Positions 9,536-18,499 of a stretch of DNA of 46,222 nucleotides are shown here, piece after piece. A model generated the notes under the pieces. It saw only the letters and a list, made by a program, of their open reading frames with translations, was not told where the DNA came from and searched no databases. Position 1 is the stretch's first letter; every line of letters starts with the position of its first letter. The translations under genes and the position numbers were made by a program. Origin of the DNA: Xylanibacillus composti (lineage in GTDB: Bacteria; Bacillota; Bacilli; Paenibacillales; K13); contig NZ_BOVK01000004.1 of the NCBI RefSeq assembly GCF_018403685.1, positions 1 through 46,222 of the forward strand, read 5' to 3'.

Positions 9536-9716
9536 GGGTCTGGCGAAAGTAGGAAAACGCTTCGAAGAATTACATCGCTTTCGTGGGTAAAAAAATCGGG
9601 CCCCGCGAAAGTATCAGGAAAACGCTTCGAAGGAACGCATCACTTTCGTGGGTAAAAAATCGGGCCCCGCGAAAGTACCAGGAAAACGCTTCGAAGGAAC
9701 GCATCACTTTCGTGGG
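9536..9716 (+). repeat. Three tandem ~63-bp hairpin-forming repeats in the trxB leader
   Basis: Three head-to-tail copies with periods of 62 and 64 bp fill the gap between the TPR gene and trxB. Each unit is bounded by arms that can pair: CCCGCGAAAGT (9602-9612 and 9666-9676) with ACTTTCGTGGG (9642-9652 and 9706-9716), 11 bp including one G-U. Each also contains the inner palindrome CTTCGAAG. The first unit (arms at 9543-9550 and 9577-9587) is degenerate on its left side. Units 2 and 3 are nearly identical, including the A-rich linker ending ATCGGGCCC. No T-run follows the hairpins on the plus strand, so they are not ordinary terminators. Confidence 0.9.
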
Positions 9717-9740
9717 ATAAATAGTGAGGAGATGATGAGG

Positions 9741-10688
9741 ATGTACAATGCTGTAATAATCGGAACGGGTCCGGCAGGATTGACGGCTGCGATATACTTG
9801 GCTCGAGCGAACTTGAACCCGCTTGTCATCGAAGGGCCGGAGCCGGGCGGCCAATTGACAACGACTACAGAAGTCGAGAACTTCCCGGGATTTCCGGATG
9901 GCATCATGGGTCCTGAGCTGATGGACAATATGCGCAAGCAGGCCGAACGATTCGGCGCCGAATTCAAGACAGGCTGGGTAAACGAAGTGAACTTCAACGA
10001 GCAGCCGTTCACGCTGCAGGTGGAGGGCATGGGCGAGTTGAAGGCGAAGTCGGTTATTATTTCTACGGGAGCCAGCGCGAAGCTGCTGGGCATTCCTGGC
10101 GAGAAGGACAACATTGGACGCGGTGTCAGCACCTGTGCGACTTGTGACGGATTCTTCTTCCGCGGCAAGAAGATTATTGTAGTCGGAGGCGGAGACTCGG
10201 CTATGGAAGAGGCGAATTTCCTTACTCGCTTCGGTTCGGAAGTGCGCATCGTGCACCGCCGTGAAGAGCTGCGCGCCTCCAAGATTATGCAGGATCGGGC
10301 TCGCGAGAATGAGAAAATCGTGTGGAGCCTGAACAAGACTCCTGTTGAGGTTGTAGCGGCAGAGAATGGTGTGAAAGGCTTGAAGGTTCGGGATAATGCC
10401 ACTGGCGAAGAAGAGCTGCTCGAGGCAGACGGCATTTTCGTAGCAATCGGCCACACGCCTAATACGAAATTCCTGGGCGGAGCCATTCACACGGACGAAA
10501 CAGGCTATATTCTTGTTGAGCCCGGTACAAGCCGGACGAATATTCCAGGCGTATTCGCTTGCGGCGACGTGCAGGACCATACGTATCGCCAGGCGATTAC
10601 AGCGGCGGGCTCTGGCTGCATGGCAGCGCTGGACTGTGAGCGGTATTTGGAAGGCAGCGCCACGCATGACTGGAGCCAAAGCTTGTAA
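9741..10688 (+). CDS. trxB: Thioredoxin-disulfide reductase
   Basis: FAD/NADPH enzyme that reduces thioredoxin. The FAD dinucleotide motif is at the N-terminus (IIGTGPAGLTAA), the redox pair is C132/C135 in TCATCDG, the NADPH loop is GGGDSAMEEA, and a C-terminal FACGDVQDHTYRQ block contacts FAD. At 315 aa it has the standard length. ATG 9741 is preferred because AGGAG at 9727-9731 is about 9 nt upstream; in-frame ATGs at 9732 and 9735 are too close to it. The frame stays open further upstream through one repeat unit, but that extension has no family counterpart. Confidence 0.97.
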   Translation: MYNAVIIGTGPAGLTAAIYLARANLNPLVIEGPEPGGQLTTTTEVENFPGFPDGIMGPELMDNMRKQAERFGAEFKTGWVNEVNFNEQPFTLQVEGMGELKAKSVIISTGASAKLLGIPGEKDNIGRGVSTCATCDGFFFRGKKIIVVGGGDSAMEEANFLTRFGSEVRIVHRREELRASKIMQDRARENEKIVWSLNKTPVEVVAAENGVKGLKVRDNATGEEELLEADGIFVAIGHTPNTKFLGGAIHTDETGYILVEPGTSRTNIPGVFACGDVQDHTYRQAITAAGSGCMAALDCERYLEGSATHDWSQSL

Positions 10689-10704
10689 GGCTGAGCCCGT
10701 GCAA

Positions 10705-10768
10705 GGGCAAGTGAATATTGCAGACACAAGGTGAAGAGACGGGCGCAGCGCGAGCCTGTCTCTTGCCC
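10705..10768 (+). other. Nested stem-loop between trxB and the glucokinase gene
   Basis: GAGACGGGC (10736-10744) can pair with GCCTGTCTC (10754-10762), with one G-U. A competing outer pair GGGCAAG (10705-10711) and CTTGCCC (10762-10768) encloses it. There is no T-run, so it is more likely an mRNA processing or stability element than a terminator. Confidence 0.4.
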
Positions 10769-10800
10769 TGCTTGATAACCAGAGAATGAGGTGTGTTGGG

Positions 10801-11751
10801 ATGGACAAGAAAGTATATATCGGTGTGGATCTCGGCGGAACCACGATCAAGGTTGGCGCCTGCAACGGGGAAGGACAGCTGCTTTACAAGTTTGAAGGTC
10901 CTACCGGAACGGCCGAGGGAACAGAACGGGTGCTGCAGAACATTGCGGACTACGTGCGCAAGGTTGCTTCTGATGCCGGATTTGCGTGGGAGCAAGTTGT
11001 GGGCGTGGGCATTGGAGTTGCCGGCTTTATGGATTTCAAAGAAGGATTTATGCATCTATCCGCCAATATCAGCGCCTTGAACAATGTGGCGATGGGCAAA
11101 TGGCTTTCCGAGGAGCTGGGCGTGCCGATCAAATTCAACAACGATGCCAATGTGGCTGCATTAGGAGAAGTGTGGGGCGGAGCCGGCCGCGGATTTGAGG
11201 ACGTTGTTCTCTACACGCTCGGTACAGGTGTCGGCGGAGGCATTATCATTAACGGCAAGATTCACGAAGGCGGCGCAGGTATGGCGGGCGAGCTCGGACA
11301 CTTGTCGATCGTGCCGGACTTGGAAGCCATCCAGTGCGGCTGCGGACAACAAGGCTGCCTGGAGACTGTATCCTCGGCAACGGGCATTATCCGTATGGCA
11401 AAAGACGCTGTAGAGCGCGGAGACCGCACGTCCTTGTCCTTGCTTGAATCCATTACAGCCAAGGACGTGTTTGATGCTGCCAAAGCTGGCGATGAAGTGT
11501 CGCTGCGCATCATTAACCGCGCGGCATATTATTTGGGCAAGTCGATGTCCCTGGTAGCTGTCACGTTAAACCCGCAGCGCTTTATCGTAGGCGGGGGAGT
11601 GTCCAAAGCAGGGGATATTTTGTTTGACGCCATTCGTGAGGTGTTCGAGAAGTTTACACCAGCGAAAGCGAAGGAGAATGTCGATATTATTCCGGCTGAG
11701 CTCGGGAATGACGCCGGCATGATCGGGGCGGCAGGCCTGCTGCTTCGTTAA
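10801..11751 (+). CDS. glk: ROK-family glucokinase
   Basis: Phosphorylates glucose with ATP in the cytoplasm. The 316-aa product has the ATP-binding phosphate-1 motif near the N-terminus (GVDLGGTTIK), the catalytic Asp115 in FNNDANVAALGE, and the ROK zinc site H167 with C179, C181 and C186 (IQCGCGQQGCLE). GAGGTG (10788-10793) is spaced 7 nt from ATG 10801; the in-frame ATG at 10786 overlaps that site and is rejected. It lies between trxB and rapZ. Confidence 0.93.
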   Translation: MDKKVYIGVDLGGTTIKVGACNGEGQLLYKFEGPTGTAEGTERVLQNIADYVRKVASDAGFAWEQVVGVGIGVAGFMDFKEGFMHLSANISALNNVAMGKWLSEELGVPIKFNNDANVAALGEVWGGAGRGFEDVVLYTLGTGVGGGIIINGKIHEGGAGMAGELGHLSIVPDLEAIQCGCGQQGCLETVSSATGIIRMAKDAVERGDRTSLSLLESITAKDVFDAAKAGDEVSLRIINRAAYYLGKSMSLVAVTLNPQRFIVGGGVSKAGDILFDAIREVFEKFTPAKAKENVDIIPAELGNDAGMIGAAGLLLR

Positions 11752-11786
11752 ACCGGCTTAATTAAGAAGGAAAGAGGGAGAGCGGC

Positions 11787-12665
11787 ATGACAGATACGAA
11801 CGCCTTGTCCAAACTGGTCATTATTACCGGCATGTCCGGCGCAGGCAAGACGATCGCCGTACAGAGTCTGGAGGATTTGGGTTTTTTCTGTGTCGATAAT
11901 TTGCCGCCTGTGCTGATTCCCAAATTTGCAGAACTGATTGAGCACTCCAAAGGGAGAATTGCCAAGGTAGCTCTGGTAATCGACCTGAGGGGTCGGGAAT
12001 TTTTTACGACCTTGACCGAAACCTTGCAGTATATACGCGAGAATTATACGTTAAGCTATGAAATCTTATTCTTGGATGCAACGGATAGTGTCCTAGTCCA
12101 GCGTTACAAGGAAAGCCGGCGGCGCCATCCGCTGGCGCCGGAAGGATTGCCCCTCGAGGGCATCCGGGCTGAACGCAAGCTGCTGGAAGAGCTGAAGGGT
12201 CTGGCTACACAGGTCATCGACACGAGCTCGTTGAAGCCGCTGCAGCTGAAGGAGAAGATAGCCAGTCGATTCTCCAATTTGGAGCAAAGCTCGCTTTCCG
12301 TGAATGTGATATCGTTCGGCTTCAAATACGGGATTCCGATTGATGCGGATTTGATCTTTGATGTGCGCTTCTTGCCGAATCCGCACTATGTAGAGGCGCT
12401 GCGTCCGAATACCGGCCAGACCCAGGAGGTCTATGAGTATGTCATGAAATGGCCGGAAACGCAGGAGTTTCTTACAAAGCTGCTCGATATGCTGCAATTT
12501 TTAATTCCCCAGTTCGCCAAGGAAGGCAAGAGTCAAGTTGTAGTTGGCATAGGCTGTACTGGAGGCAAGCATCGTTCAGTGGCCATAGCAGAGTATTTGG
12601 GCAAGATGCTGGGCAGCGGCGAATCTGAGATTGTTCGGGTGAGCCACAGAGACAGCGAGCGATAA
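11787..12665 (+). CDS. rapZ: RapZ / YvcJ nucleotide-binding protein
   Basis: P-loop protein of the RapZ/YvcJ family. In enterobacteria RapZ is an RNase adaptor that controls glucosamine-6-phosphate synthase; in Gram-positives the orthologue binds and hydrolyses nucleotides and its targets are less clear. Walker A is at residues 15-22 (GMSGAGKT). The C-terminal domain carries [12 protein letters not shown], the family hallmark. Length is 292 aa. It is followed by yvcK and whiA with 17-nt and 5-nt gaps, the order conserved across Firmicutes and Actinobacteria. Confidence 0.95.
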   Translation: MTDTNALSKLVIITGMSGAGKTIAVQSLEDLGFFCVDNLPPVLIPKFAELIEHSKGRIAKVALVIDLRGREFFTTLTETLQYIRENYTLSYEILFLDATDSVLVQRYKESRRRHPLAPEGLPLEGIRAERKLLEELKGLATQVIDTSSLKPLQLKEKIASRFSNLEQSSLSVNVISFGFKYGIPIDADLIFDVRFLPNPHYVEALRPNTGQTQEVYEYVMKWPETQEFLTKLLDMLQFLIPQFAKEGKSQVVVGIGCTGGKHRSVAIAEYLGKMLGSGESEIVRVSHRDSER

Positions 12666-12682
12666 TGTGATGAGGTGAAACG

Positions 12683-13669
12683 ATGAAGACGGAATCAGGG
12701 CGGGACAGCTTGCCTCGCGTCGTCGTGATCGGCGGGGGAACCGGCCTTTCCGTGATGCTTCGGGGATTGAAAAATAAGCCTCTTGATATCACCGCAATCG
12801 TAACGGTAGCAGACGACGGAGGGAGTTCAGGCATTCTCAGGTCTGAGCTTCATATCCCTCCCCCGGGAGATATACGGAATGTGCTGATTGCGCTGGCAGA
12901 TGTGGAGCCGATGCTGGCGAAGATGCTCGAATACCGTTTTGAAAACGGTAACGGTTTAGCGGGACATAGTTTGGGCAACTTAATTCTTGCAGCGATGAAT
13001 GAGATTACCGGCGACTTCGTCACAGGCATCAAAGAATTGAGCCGCGTGCTTGCAGTAAGGGGACAGGTGCTGCCTGCTGCCGGTGAAGCGATCGTGTTGA
13101 AGGCCGAGCTTATGGACGGCACGATGGTTGTAGGAGAATCGCAAATTCCGAAAGCGCGCGGAAAAATTCGCAAGGTGATGATCGAGCCGGCCGATGTCCG
13201 CCCCCTGGAGGATGCCGTGAAGGCTATACAGCAGGCTGACGCGATCCTGATAGGCCCCGGGAGCTTGTACACAAGCATCATGCCGAACTTAATGGTGCCC
13301 GGCATTGCCCGGGAAATTGTGCAATCCGACGCATTGAAGCTCTTCATTTGCAATGTGATGACGCAGCCTGGGGAGACCGATGATTACACAGTAAGCGACC
13401 ATCTAAATGCCGTATATCGGCATGTCGGGCATCGTTTATTCGATTATGTCATCGTCAACAACGGGACGATTCCCGAGGATGTGCAGCAGCGCTACGCAGA
13501 GAAAGGAGCCAAAGCGGTTCAGCTGGATGGGGAGGAAGTAACCAAGCGGGGATATAAGGTCATTGCAGATGAATTGGTTCTTTTCCAAACCTATCTTCGG
13601 CATAATGCCGAGAAGCTTAGCGACCATATTCATCGGTTGGTTGTGCAAGGAATGTCGAAGAGGAGGTAA
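12683..13669 (+). CDS. yvcK: YvcK / GlmR gluconeogenesis factor
   Basis: Cytoplasmic protein of the CofD-like family. In B. subtilis YvcK (GlmR) binds UDP-GlcNAc and helps direct carbon into cell-wall precursors during growth on gluconeogenic carbon. The N-terminal nucleotide-sugar loop reads [18 protein letters not shown], followed by [11 protein letters not shown] and the PPPGDIRN stretch. [13 protein letters not shown] in the second half is also characteristic. Length is 328 aa. GAGGTG precedes ATG 12683. The stop overlaps the ribosome binding site of whiA. Confidence 0.95.
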   Translation: MKTESGRDSLPRVVVIGGGTGLSVMLRGLKNKPLDITAIVTVADDGGSSGILRSELHIPPPGDIRNVLIALADVEPMLAKMLEYRFENGNGLAGHSLGNLILAAMNEITGDFVTGIKELSRVLAVRGQVLPAAGEAIVLKAELMDGTMVVGESQIPKARGKIRKVMIEPADVRPLEDAVKAIQQADAILIGPGSLYTSIMPNLMVPGIAREIVQSDALKLFICNVMTQPGETDDYTVSDHLNAVYRHVGHRLFDYVIVNNGTIPEDVQQRYAEKGAKAVQLDGEEVTKRGYKVIADELVLFQTYLRHNAEKLSDHIHRLVVQGMSKRR

Positions 13670-13674
13670 GGACC

Positions 13675-14607
13675 TTGTCATTCGCTGCAGCTACGAAAAA
13701 AGAATTAACCCTGATCGAAGCTTCATCGTGTTGTGAACGGGCAGAACTATCCGCGCTGATCCGGATGAACGGCACGGTACAATTATCTTCCAATCAACGG
13801 GTACAGCTCGATATCTCCACGGAGAATGCCGCTATCGCCAGACGCATCTACAGTTTGCTGAAGAAGCTGTTTCAAGTGCATGGCGAGCTGTTGGTCCGGA
13901 AAAAAATGCGGCTGAAAAAAAACAACGTCTATATTGTGCGCATACCCTATCGTGTCGAAGAGATCCTGCAGGAACTTCGAATCGTATCGGAGGGGTTTCA
14001 GTTCACTCCGGGAATCGACCCGCAGATTATTGGCAAAACCTGCTGTAGACGGGCATACTTGAGAGGTGCGTTTCTCGCAGGCGGATCGGTCAATAATCCG
14101 GAAGGCGCATCGTATCACATGGAGATAGCGACATTGTACGAGGAGCACTGCCAGGCGCTATGCAGCCTGACCGGACAATTCGATATCAGCAGCCGTTGTC
14201 TGGAACGCAAGAAGGGGTACATTCTCTACATCAAGGAAGGCGAAAAAATCATCGAGTTCCTCAATATTATTGGTGCCCATCAAGCGTTGTTGAAGTTCGA
14301 GGATGTGCGCATCATGCGCGACATGCGCAATTCGGTCAATCGGCTCGTCAATTGCGAAACGGCGAACCTGAACAAGACGATCGGCGCAGCGGTTCGCCAA
14401 ATTGAGAACATTAAGTTTCTGGATCGCGCCATCGGCCTTGACCAGTTGCCTGACAAGCTGAGGGAGGTTGCCGAGATCCGATTGCAGCACCCCGACATGA
14501 ACCTGAAGGAAGTGGGCGAGATGCTCAAAGGCAAGGTCAGCAAATCCGGGGTGAACCACAGATTGCGCAAGATTGACGAAATGGCAGATAAACTTCGAAA
14601 TTTATAA
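13675..14607 (+). CDS. whiA: DNA-binding protein WhiA
   Basis: WhiA combines an N-terminal LAGLIDADG homing-endonuclease-like fold without nuclease activity and a C-terminal helix-turn-helix. It is a sporulation regulator in Streptomyces, and in B. subtilis it affects division and chromosome segregation. Visible are [21 protein letters not shown] in the first half and the C-terminal HTH around [20 protein letters not shown]. Length is 310 aa. The start is TTG 13675, fixed by AGGAGG at 13661-13666 (8-nt spacing) inside the end of yvcK. Confidence 0.95.
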   Translation: MSFAAATKKELTLIEASSCCERAELSALIRMNGTVQLSSNQRVQLDISTENAAIARRIYSLLKKLFQVHGELLVRKKMRLKKNNVYIVRIPYRVEEILQELRIVSEGFQFTPGIDPQIIGKTCCRRAYLRGAFLAGGSVNNPEGASYHMEIATLYEEHCQALCSLTGQFDISSRCLERKKGYILYIKEGEKIIEFLNIIGAHQALLKFEDVRIMRDMRNSVNRLVNCETANLNKTIGAAVRQIENIKFLDRAIGLDQLPDKLREVAEIRLQHPDMNLKEVGEMLKGKVSKSGVNHRLRKIDEMADKLRNL

Positions 14608-14641
14608 ATATGCAAAGGTTCTAGTGTTCTGTAGCTAAAAA

Positions 14642-14650
14642 TGCTATAAT
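14642..14650 (+). promoter_or_regulatory. Extended -10 promoter candidate for the HPr-family gene
   Basis: TGCTATAAT is a perfect extended -10 element about 78 nt before the start of the HPr-type gene; no good -35 is visible, which extended -10 promoters tolerate. Downstream, GTTAC and GTAAC form a small dyad (GTTAC-6 nt-GTAAC) in the leader. Confidence 0.5.
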
Positions 14651-14727
14651 ATTGTAAAATGCTCGAAATTCGTGCGTTACTTGTGCGTAACTTGACTTAT
14701 GACATTTGGTGTAGGGGGTAAGAGCGA

Positions 14728-14997
14728 ATGACGAAACGCCCGGTGGTTGTGAAGCTGAAGACAGGTCTCCATGCAAGACCAGCGGCTTTATTTGTACAGG
14801 AAGCGAATAAATTCTCTGCGGAAATCTTTGTGGAAAAAGGCGATAAGAAAGTAAACGCCAAAAGCATCATGGGTATCATGAGCCTGGCAATCAGTTCAGG
14901 AACTGAAGTGGAGATTAGCGCAGAAGGCGCGGATGCGGAGCAGGCTGTAGCCGCTTTGGTTGATCTGGTCAGCAAGGAAGAATTGGAAAACCAATAA
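14728..14997 (+). CDS. HPr-family phosphocarrier at the crh position, with His15 and Ser46
   Basis: An 89-aa HPr-fold protein. His15 in KTGLHARPAALFV is the site phosphorylated by PEP and enzyme I in sugar transport, and Ser46 in NAKSIMGIMSLA is the site of HPr kinase used in carbon catabolite repression with CcpA. Its place after whiA is that of crh in B. subtilis, but Crh carries Gln at position 15 and cannot carry phosphate to sugars. This protein keeps both sites, so it could act as a true HPr or as both. A GGGGG-type site precedes ATG 14728 and a terminator follows. Confidence 0.92.
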   Translation: MTKRPVVVKLKTGLHARPAALFVQEANKFSAEIFVEKGDKKVNAKSIMGIMSLAISSGTEVEISAEGADAEQAVAALVDLVSKEELENQ

Positions 14998-15022
14998 ATG
15001 GTGACAATTTCAAGCAGCACTC

Positions 15023-15046
15023 AAGCTTCCGCAAGGGAGCTTTTTT
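15023..15046 (+). terminator. Intrinsic terminator after the HPr-family gene
   Basis: AAGCTTCC and GGGAGCTT pair (one G-U) around a GCAA loop, and six T residues follow. It probably ends the transcript carrying the rapZ-yvcK-whiA-HPr genes. Confidence 0.85.
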
Positions 15047-15239
15047 AACATAGGCAGGTATACGCCGCTAATGAGCCTGCGAAATGGAGCAGCGAAAATC
15101 TTGGATTGAACGGCATAGAGCGACCACATCCGTGAGCTTGTTGTGTGCGCGAATGCTTCAGCACAAGTTTGGAAGCGCGTTCTCCTTTTCGCTGGTTCTT
15201 TTTATTTAAGCTGTTTTTTTGAGGGAAGGAGAGTTGCCC

Positions 15240-16130
15240 ATGCGAGTAGCCGTAGCGGGGGGAAGCGGATTTCTGGGTCGGCATTTGCTGAAGGAGCTAG
15301 TCAATCAGGGGCACGAGCCGGTGCTCATTACACGCAAGACTGATCAGTTGGACATGCCGTCTGTTTCGTGGAAGAGGCTGGAGCAGGAGCCGGCCTGTCT
15401 GGAAGGAATAGAAGCAGTCATCAACTTGGCTGGTGAGACGATCAACCAGCGTTGGTCAGCCGTCGCCAAGCAGCGTATAGTTCGTTCCCGGTTGGAGTCT
15501 ACCGCAGCTCTTGCCCGTTGGGTGGAACAAGCCGAACGGAAGCCCAAGGCGTTCCTGCAAGGATCGGCAATCGGCTATTACGGCTGCTCCGCTCACGCGA
15601 CCTTTACAGAGGAATCCGGCATGGCAGGCAAGGACTTTCTGGCAGATGTAGTCAAACAGTGGGAACAGGAGGCTGACTTGATCAAGGGTGTTCGCTTGGT
15701 CAAGCTGCGAACGGGAGTTGTGCTCGGCCGGGACGGCGGCGCGTTCGGCAAGATGCTCCTTCCCTATCGGTTGGGCGCAGGAGGGCCGATTGCGAGCGGG
15801 AAGCAGTGGATGTCATGGATTCATGTGCGTGATTGGGCGGCACTTGCCGTCTTCTTGCTGGGGCAAGAACAAGTAGAGGGTCCGGTCAATATGACCGCTC
15901 CCGAGCCGGTTCAGAATGACGAGTTTGGGCGAGCGGTGGCTAAGGTTTTGAAGCGGCCGCATTGGCTTCCTGTGCCGGCCCTGATGCTGCGGCTGATATT
16001 CGGGGAAATGGCGGATCTGCTCACGCAAGGACAACGAGTTGTGCCGAAAAGGGCGCTGGAGGAAGGCTTCTCCTTTCGTTATCCGGAGCTGGATTCGGCG
16101 CTGCAAGAGCTTGTTTCGGGGAAGGATTAG
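15240..16130 (+). CDS. TIGR01777-type NAD-dependent epimerase/dehydratase family protein
   Basis: Rossmann-fold protein of the extended SDR class. The N-terminal cofactor loop is VAVAGGSGFLGRHL, followed by VINLAGETI and GSAIGYYG, and SWIHVRDW in the middle. These features match the widespread YfcH/YfhF-like (TIGR01777) family, whose natural substrate is not known. A C-terminal DUF1731-like tail is present (PVPALMLRLIFGEMADLL and LTQGQRVVPKRALEEGF). ATG 15240 is selected over an upstream in-frame TTG (15219) because AAGGAG at 15226-15231 is 8 nt away. Length 296 aa. It stands alone between two intergenic regions. Confidence 0.88.
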   Translation: MRVAVAGGSGFLGRHLLKELVNQGHEPVLITRKTDQLDMPSVSWKRLEQEPACLEGIEAVINLAGETINQRWSAVAKQRIVRSRLESTAALARWVEQAERKPKAFLQGSAIGYYGCSAHATFTEESGMAGKDFLADVVKQWEQEADLIKGVRLVKLRTGVVLGRDGGAFGKMLLPYRLGAGGPIASGKQWMSWIHVRDWAALAVFLLGQEQVEGPVNMTAPEPVQNDEFGRAVAKVLKRPHWLPVPALMLRLIFGEMADLLTQGQRVVPKRALEEGFSFRYPELDSALQELVSGKD

Positions 16131-16441
16131 CCCGATGTTTGGATGAGACATGCTTTGTGTGGAGGCGCATGCTTCTTTTTTTTGCAGCGGATCAGCCCAA
16201 AAAATGCGGATTGGTGTTTCAACTGGCGAAAAAATGTCCAATTACAGTGAAAGAAAATGCAAGACGGCGTTAACAGCAGGTAGAAGGATTACATTTATCT
16301 TTTTGTCTATATTTGGGCGAATTGCCGGGTGTTTTCGCGGTAGCGTTTTGCAACATTTTTCTTTACAATGCGTTAATAGTATAGGGGATTCATGTATATA
16401 AGAGAACTTTGGAGTGGAATACAGGGACAGGAGGGTTAACC
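16131..16441 (+). other. Intergenic region before the LTA-synthase-like gene
   Basis: About 310 bp without a convincing gene. It becomes AT-rich toward its right end. TTGCAA (16348-16353) and TTTACA (16362-16367) could serve as -35 boxes, but no well-spaced -10 is obvious, so no promoter is called. AGGAGG at 16429-16434 belongs to the next gene. Confidence 0.6.
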
Positions 16442-18346
16442 ATGCTGGGAAAGGACTTGTCCGAGCTGCGGCGAAGCGAGTCTCTAAATCGACTGTCGCA
16501 TTGGCGTTTATTCGCCTTGGCAACAATCGTGATTTGGCTTAACACGTATGTGGTTCAAAGATATTATTTTGATTTATCTATAACGGGCTTGTATCAGGAG
16601 TGGATGATGCTGATTAATCCGCTCGGCTCGACTATGCTGATGCTGGGAATTGCTTTTTTGATTTTCCGCCGAAGGCAGCATATTGCCGCTTTGGCCGTCA
16701 GCTTTTTGACTTCCGCGCTGCTTGCGGTCAACATATGGTATTTTCGATTTTACAATGACTTTATAACGCTGCCTGTCTTGTATCAGAAGCGCAACACGAA
16801 TGGTCTGGGCAGCAGTGTGGTCACCATACTGGAATGGTTCGATTTGTTTATTTTTACCGGCTTCTTTGTTCTGCTCTTTCTGTTGTACGGTCGCAGACGT
16901 ATCAGAGTTCAGCTTCCGCGGCCACAGCTATATAAGGGATTCGCCGTTATCGCCTGTCTGCTGTTAATTACTTGGGCGATGGCAGAAGTAGCCCGGCCTC
17001 AGCTGCTGTCCCGGTCGTTTGATCGGCAGCTGATTGTGAAGAATATTGGCACCATGAATTATCATCTCTATGATCTCGTAATGAACTCCAGGATGGAGAC
17101 GAGGCGCGTATTTGCAGACAGTACGGACATGGAGAGCGCGCAATCGTATTTGGCCCAACGTCAGCAGGATGTGCGCTCGCCGCTATTCGGTGCAGCCGAA
17201 GGGAAGAATGTATTCCTGATCTCCATGGAATCGCTGCAAGGTTTCGTCATGTACCGGGAATTAAATGGGCAAGCGATCACGCCATATCTGAATGCGTTAG
17301 CCCAAGACAGCTATTATTTCGATCAATTTTACCACCAGACCGGGCAGGGCAAAACTTCAGATTCCGAATTTATCGTGGACAATTCGATGTTTGCGCTGCC
17401 GAGCGGCGCTGTGTTTTTCACGCATACGCAGAACCGTTTCCTTGCTACACCGCAAATTTTGAAGAAGTACGGGTATACGAGTGCTTCGTTTCATGCCAAT
17501 GACGCAACATTCTGGAATCGCGACCTGATGTATGACACACTGGGATACGATCATTTCTTCGATAAGAGCTATTATGAAGTAACCGAAGAAAACTCGGTAG
17601 GCTGGGGGCTGCGCGACAAGGATTTCTTCGAACAGTCCATGCCGCTTCTTCAACAGCTGCCACAGCCATTTTATGCCAAATTCATCAGCCTGACGAATCA
17701 CTTCCCGTATGAGTATGAGCCGGAAGACGCGTTAATCGATCCGGCGGAAACAGGGGATGCATCCGTGGACAACTATTTCGTTACCGTGCGTTACTTCGAC
17801 GAGGCCCTGAAGCATTTCATGGAGCAGGTGAAAGATGCTGGGCTGTACGAGGATTCGATTTTTATTTTATATGGCGATCACTATGGGATATCGGAAAATC
17901 ACAAGAAAGCCATGGCCGAAATTCTCGGCCGCGAGATTACCCCGTATGAACAGGCTCAGCTTCAGCGGGTGCCGTTGATTATTCATATTCCGGGGCATGA
18001 GGGCAAGACGCTGAGTACGGTTGGCGGTCAGATTGATGTTCGTCCAACGCTGCTTCACTTGCTAGGCATTACGGATGGCGACCATTTATCCTTCGGCTAC
18101 GATCTGTTCGCAGAGAACCGCGTACCATTTGCGATTTTCCGAGATGGCAGCTTTGTGAATGAGGACCACGTGTACACTTCGGAAATTTGCTACAATCGGG
18201 CGGACGGCTCGGAGATCGAACTTGCAGCATGCGAGCCTGGAATTGAGCGAGCGGGAACAGCATTGAATTATTCGGATGAAATCATCTACGGGGATTTGTT
18301 GCGCTTTATATTGGATGATGCCCCAACGAACGCGATCAAGCAATAG
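16442..18346 (+). CDS. LTA synthase family sulfatase (polyglycerol-phosphate transferase-like)
   Basis: Membrane enzyme of the LtaS family, which polymerises glycerol phosphate from phosphatidylglycerol on the outer face of the membrane. Five N-terminal hydrophobic segments (about residues 20-40, 54-76, 81-100, 131-151, 165-185) precede an extracellular sulfatase-like domain. The catalytic threonine is T305 in QGKTSDSE; metal-site segments include ISMESLQ, LTNHFPY and ILYGDHYG. At 634 aa it is of LtaS length. ATG 16442 follows AGGAGG with 7-nt spacing. Which LtaS paralogue this is cannot be told from sequence alone. Confidence 0.9.
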   Translation: MLGKDLSELRRSESLNRLSHWRLFALATIVIWLNTYVVQRYYFDLSITGLYQEWMMLINPLGSTMLMLGIAFLIFRRRQHIAALAVSFLTSALLAVNIWYFRFYNDFITLPVLYQKRNTNGLGSSVVTILEWFDLFIFTGFFVLLFLLYGRRRIRVQLPRPQLYKGFAVIACLLLITWAMAEVARPQLLSRSFDRQLIVKNIGTMNYHLYDLVMNSRMETRRVFADSTDMESAQSYLAQRQQDVRSPLFGAAEGKNVFLISMESLQGFVMYRELNGQAITPYLNALAQDSYYFDQFYHQTGQGKTSDSEFIVDNSMFALPSGAVFFTHTQNRFLATPQILKKYGYTSASFHANDATFWNRDLMYDTLGYDHFFDKSYYEVTEENSVGWGLRDKDFFEQSMPLLQQLPQPFYAKFISLTNHFPYEYEPEDALIDPAETGDASVDNYFVTVRYFDEALKHFMEQVKDAGLYEDSIFILYGDHYGISENHKKAMAEILGREITPYEQAQLQRVPLIIHIPGHEGKTLSTVGGQIDVRPTLLHLLGITDGDHLSFGYDLFAENRVPFAIFRDGSFVNEDHVYTSEICYNRADGSEIELAACEPGIERAGTALNYSDEIIYGDLLRFILDDAPTNAIKQ

Positions 18347-18359
18347 TAGGAGAAAAGGG

Positions 18360-18391
18360 CGGCCCGTTCTTCGGAACGAGCCGTTTTTTTT
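18360..18391 (+). terminator. Intrinsic terminator after the LTA-synthase-like gene
   Basis: CGGCCCGTTC pairs with GAACGAGCCG around a stable TTCG tetraloop, with one internal C-A mismatch, followed by eight T residues. Confidence 0.88.
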
Positions 18392-18499
18392 GCGTGAATA
18401 TTTAAGAAGAGCGATGAACATGAAACTTTTTTTATGAATTGGGACATCTTAAGATAGTCAGCAATTCAGAAGTTACAAGCAAAGAAGGAGTGGACGTCA

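Noticed and set aside
9536-9716. CRISPR array
   Set aside because: Only three units, no unique spacers, the linkers are as conserved as the arms, and there are no cas genes.
9648-9740. N-terminal extension of trxB through the third repeat unit
   Set aside because: The frame stays open but the extra residues only translate the repeat, thioredoxin reductases start at the FAD motif, and a good ribosome binding site fits ATG 9741.
14601-14727. TTGACT at 14692 as the -35 of the HPr-gene promoter
   Set aside because: No -10-like sequence lies 16-18 nt downstream; that position is the G-rich ribosome binding site.
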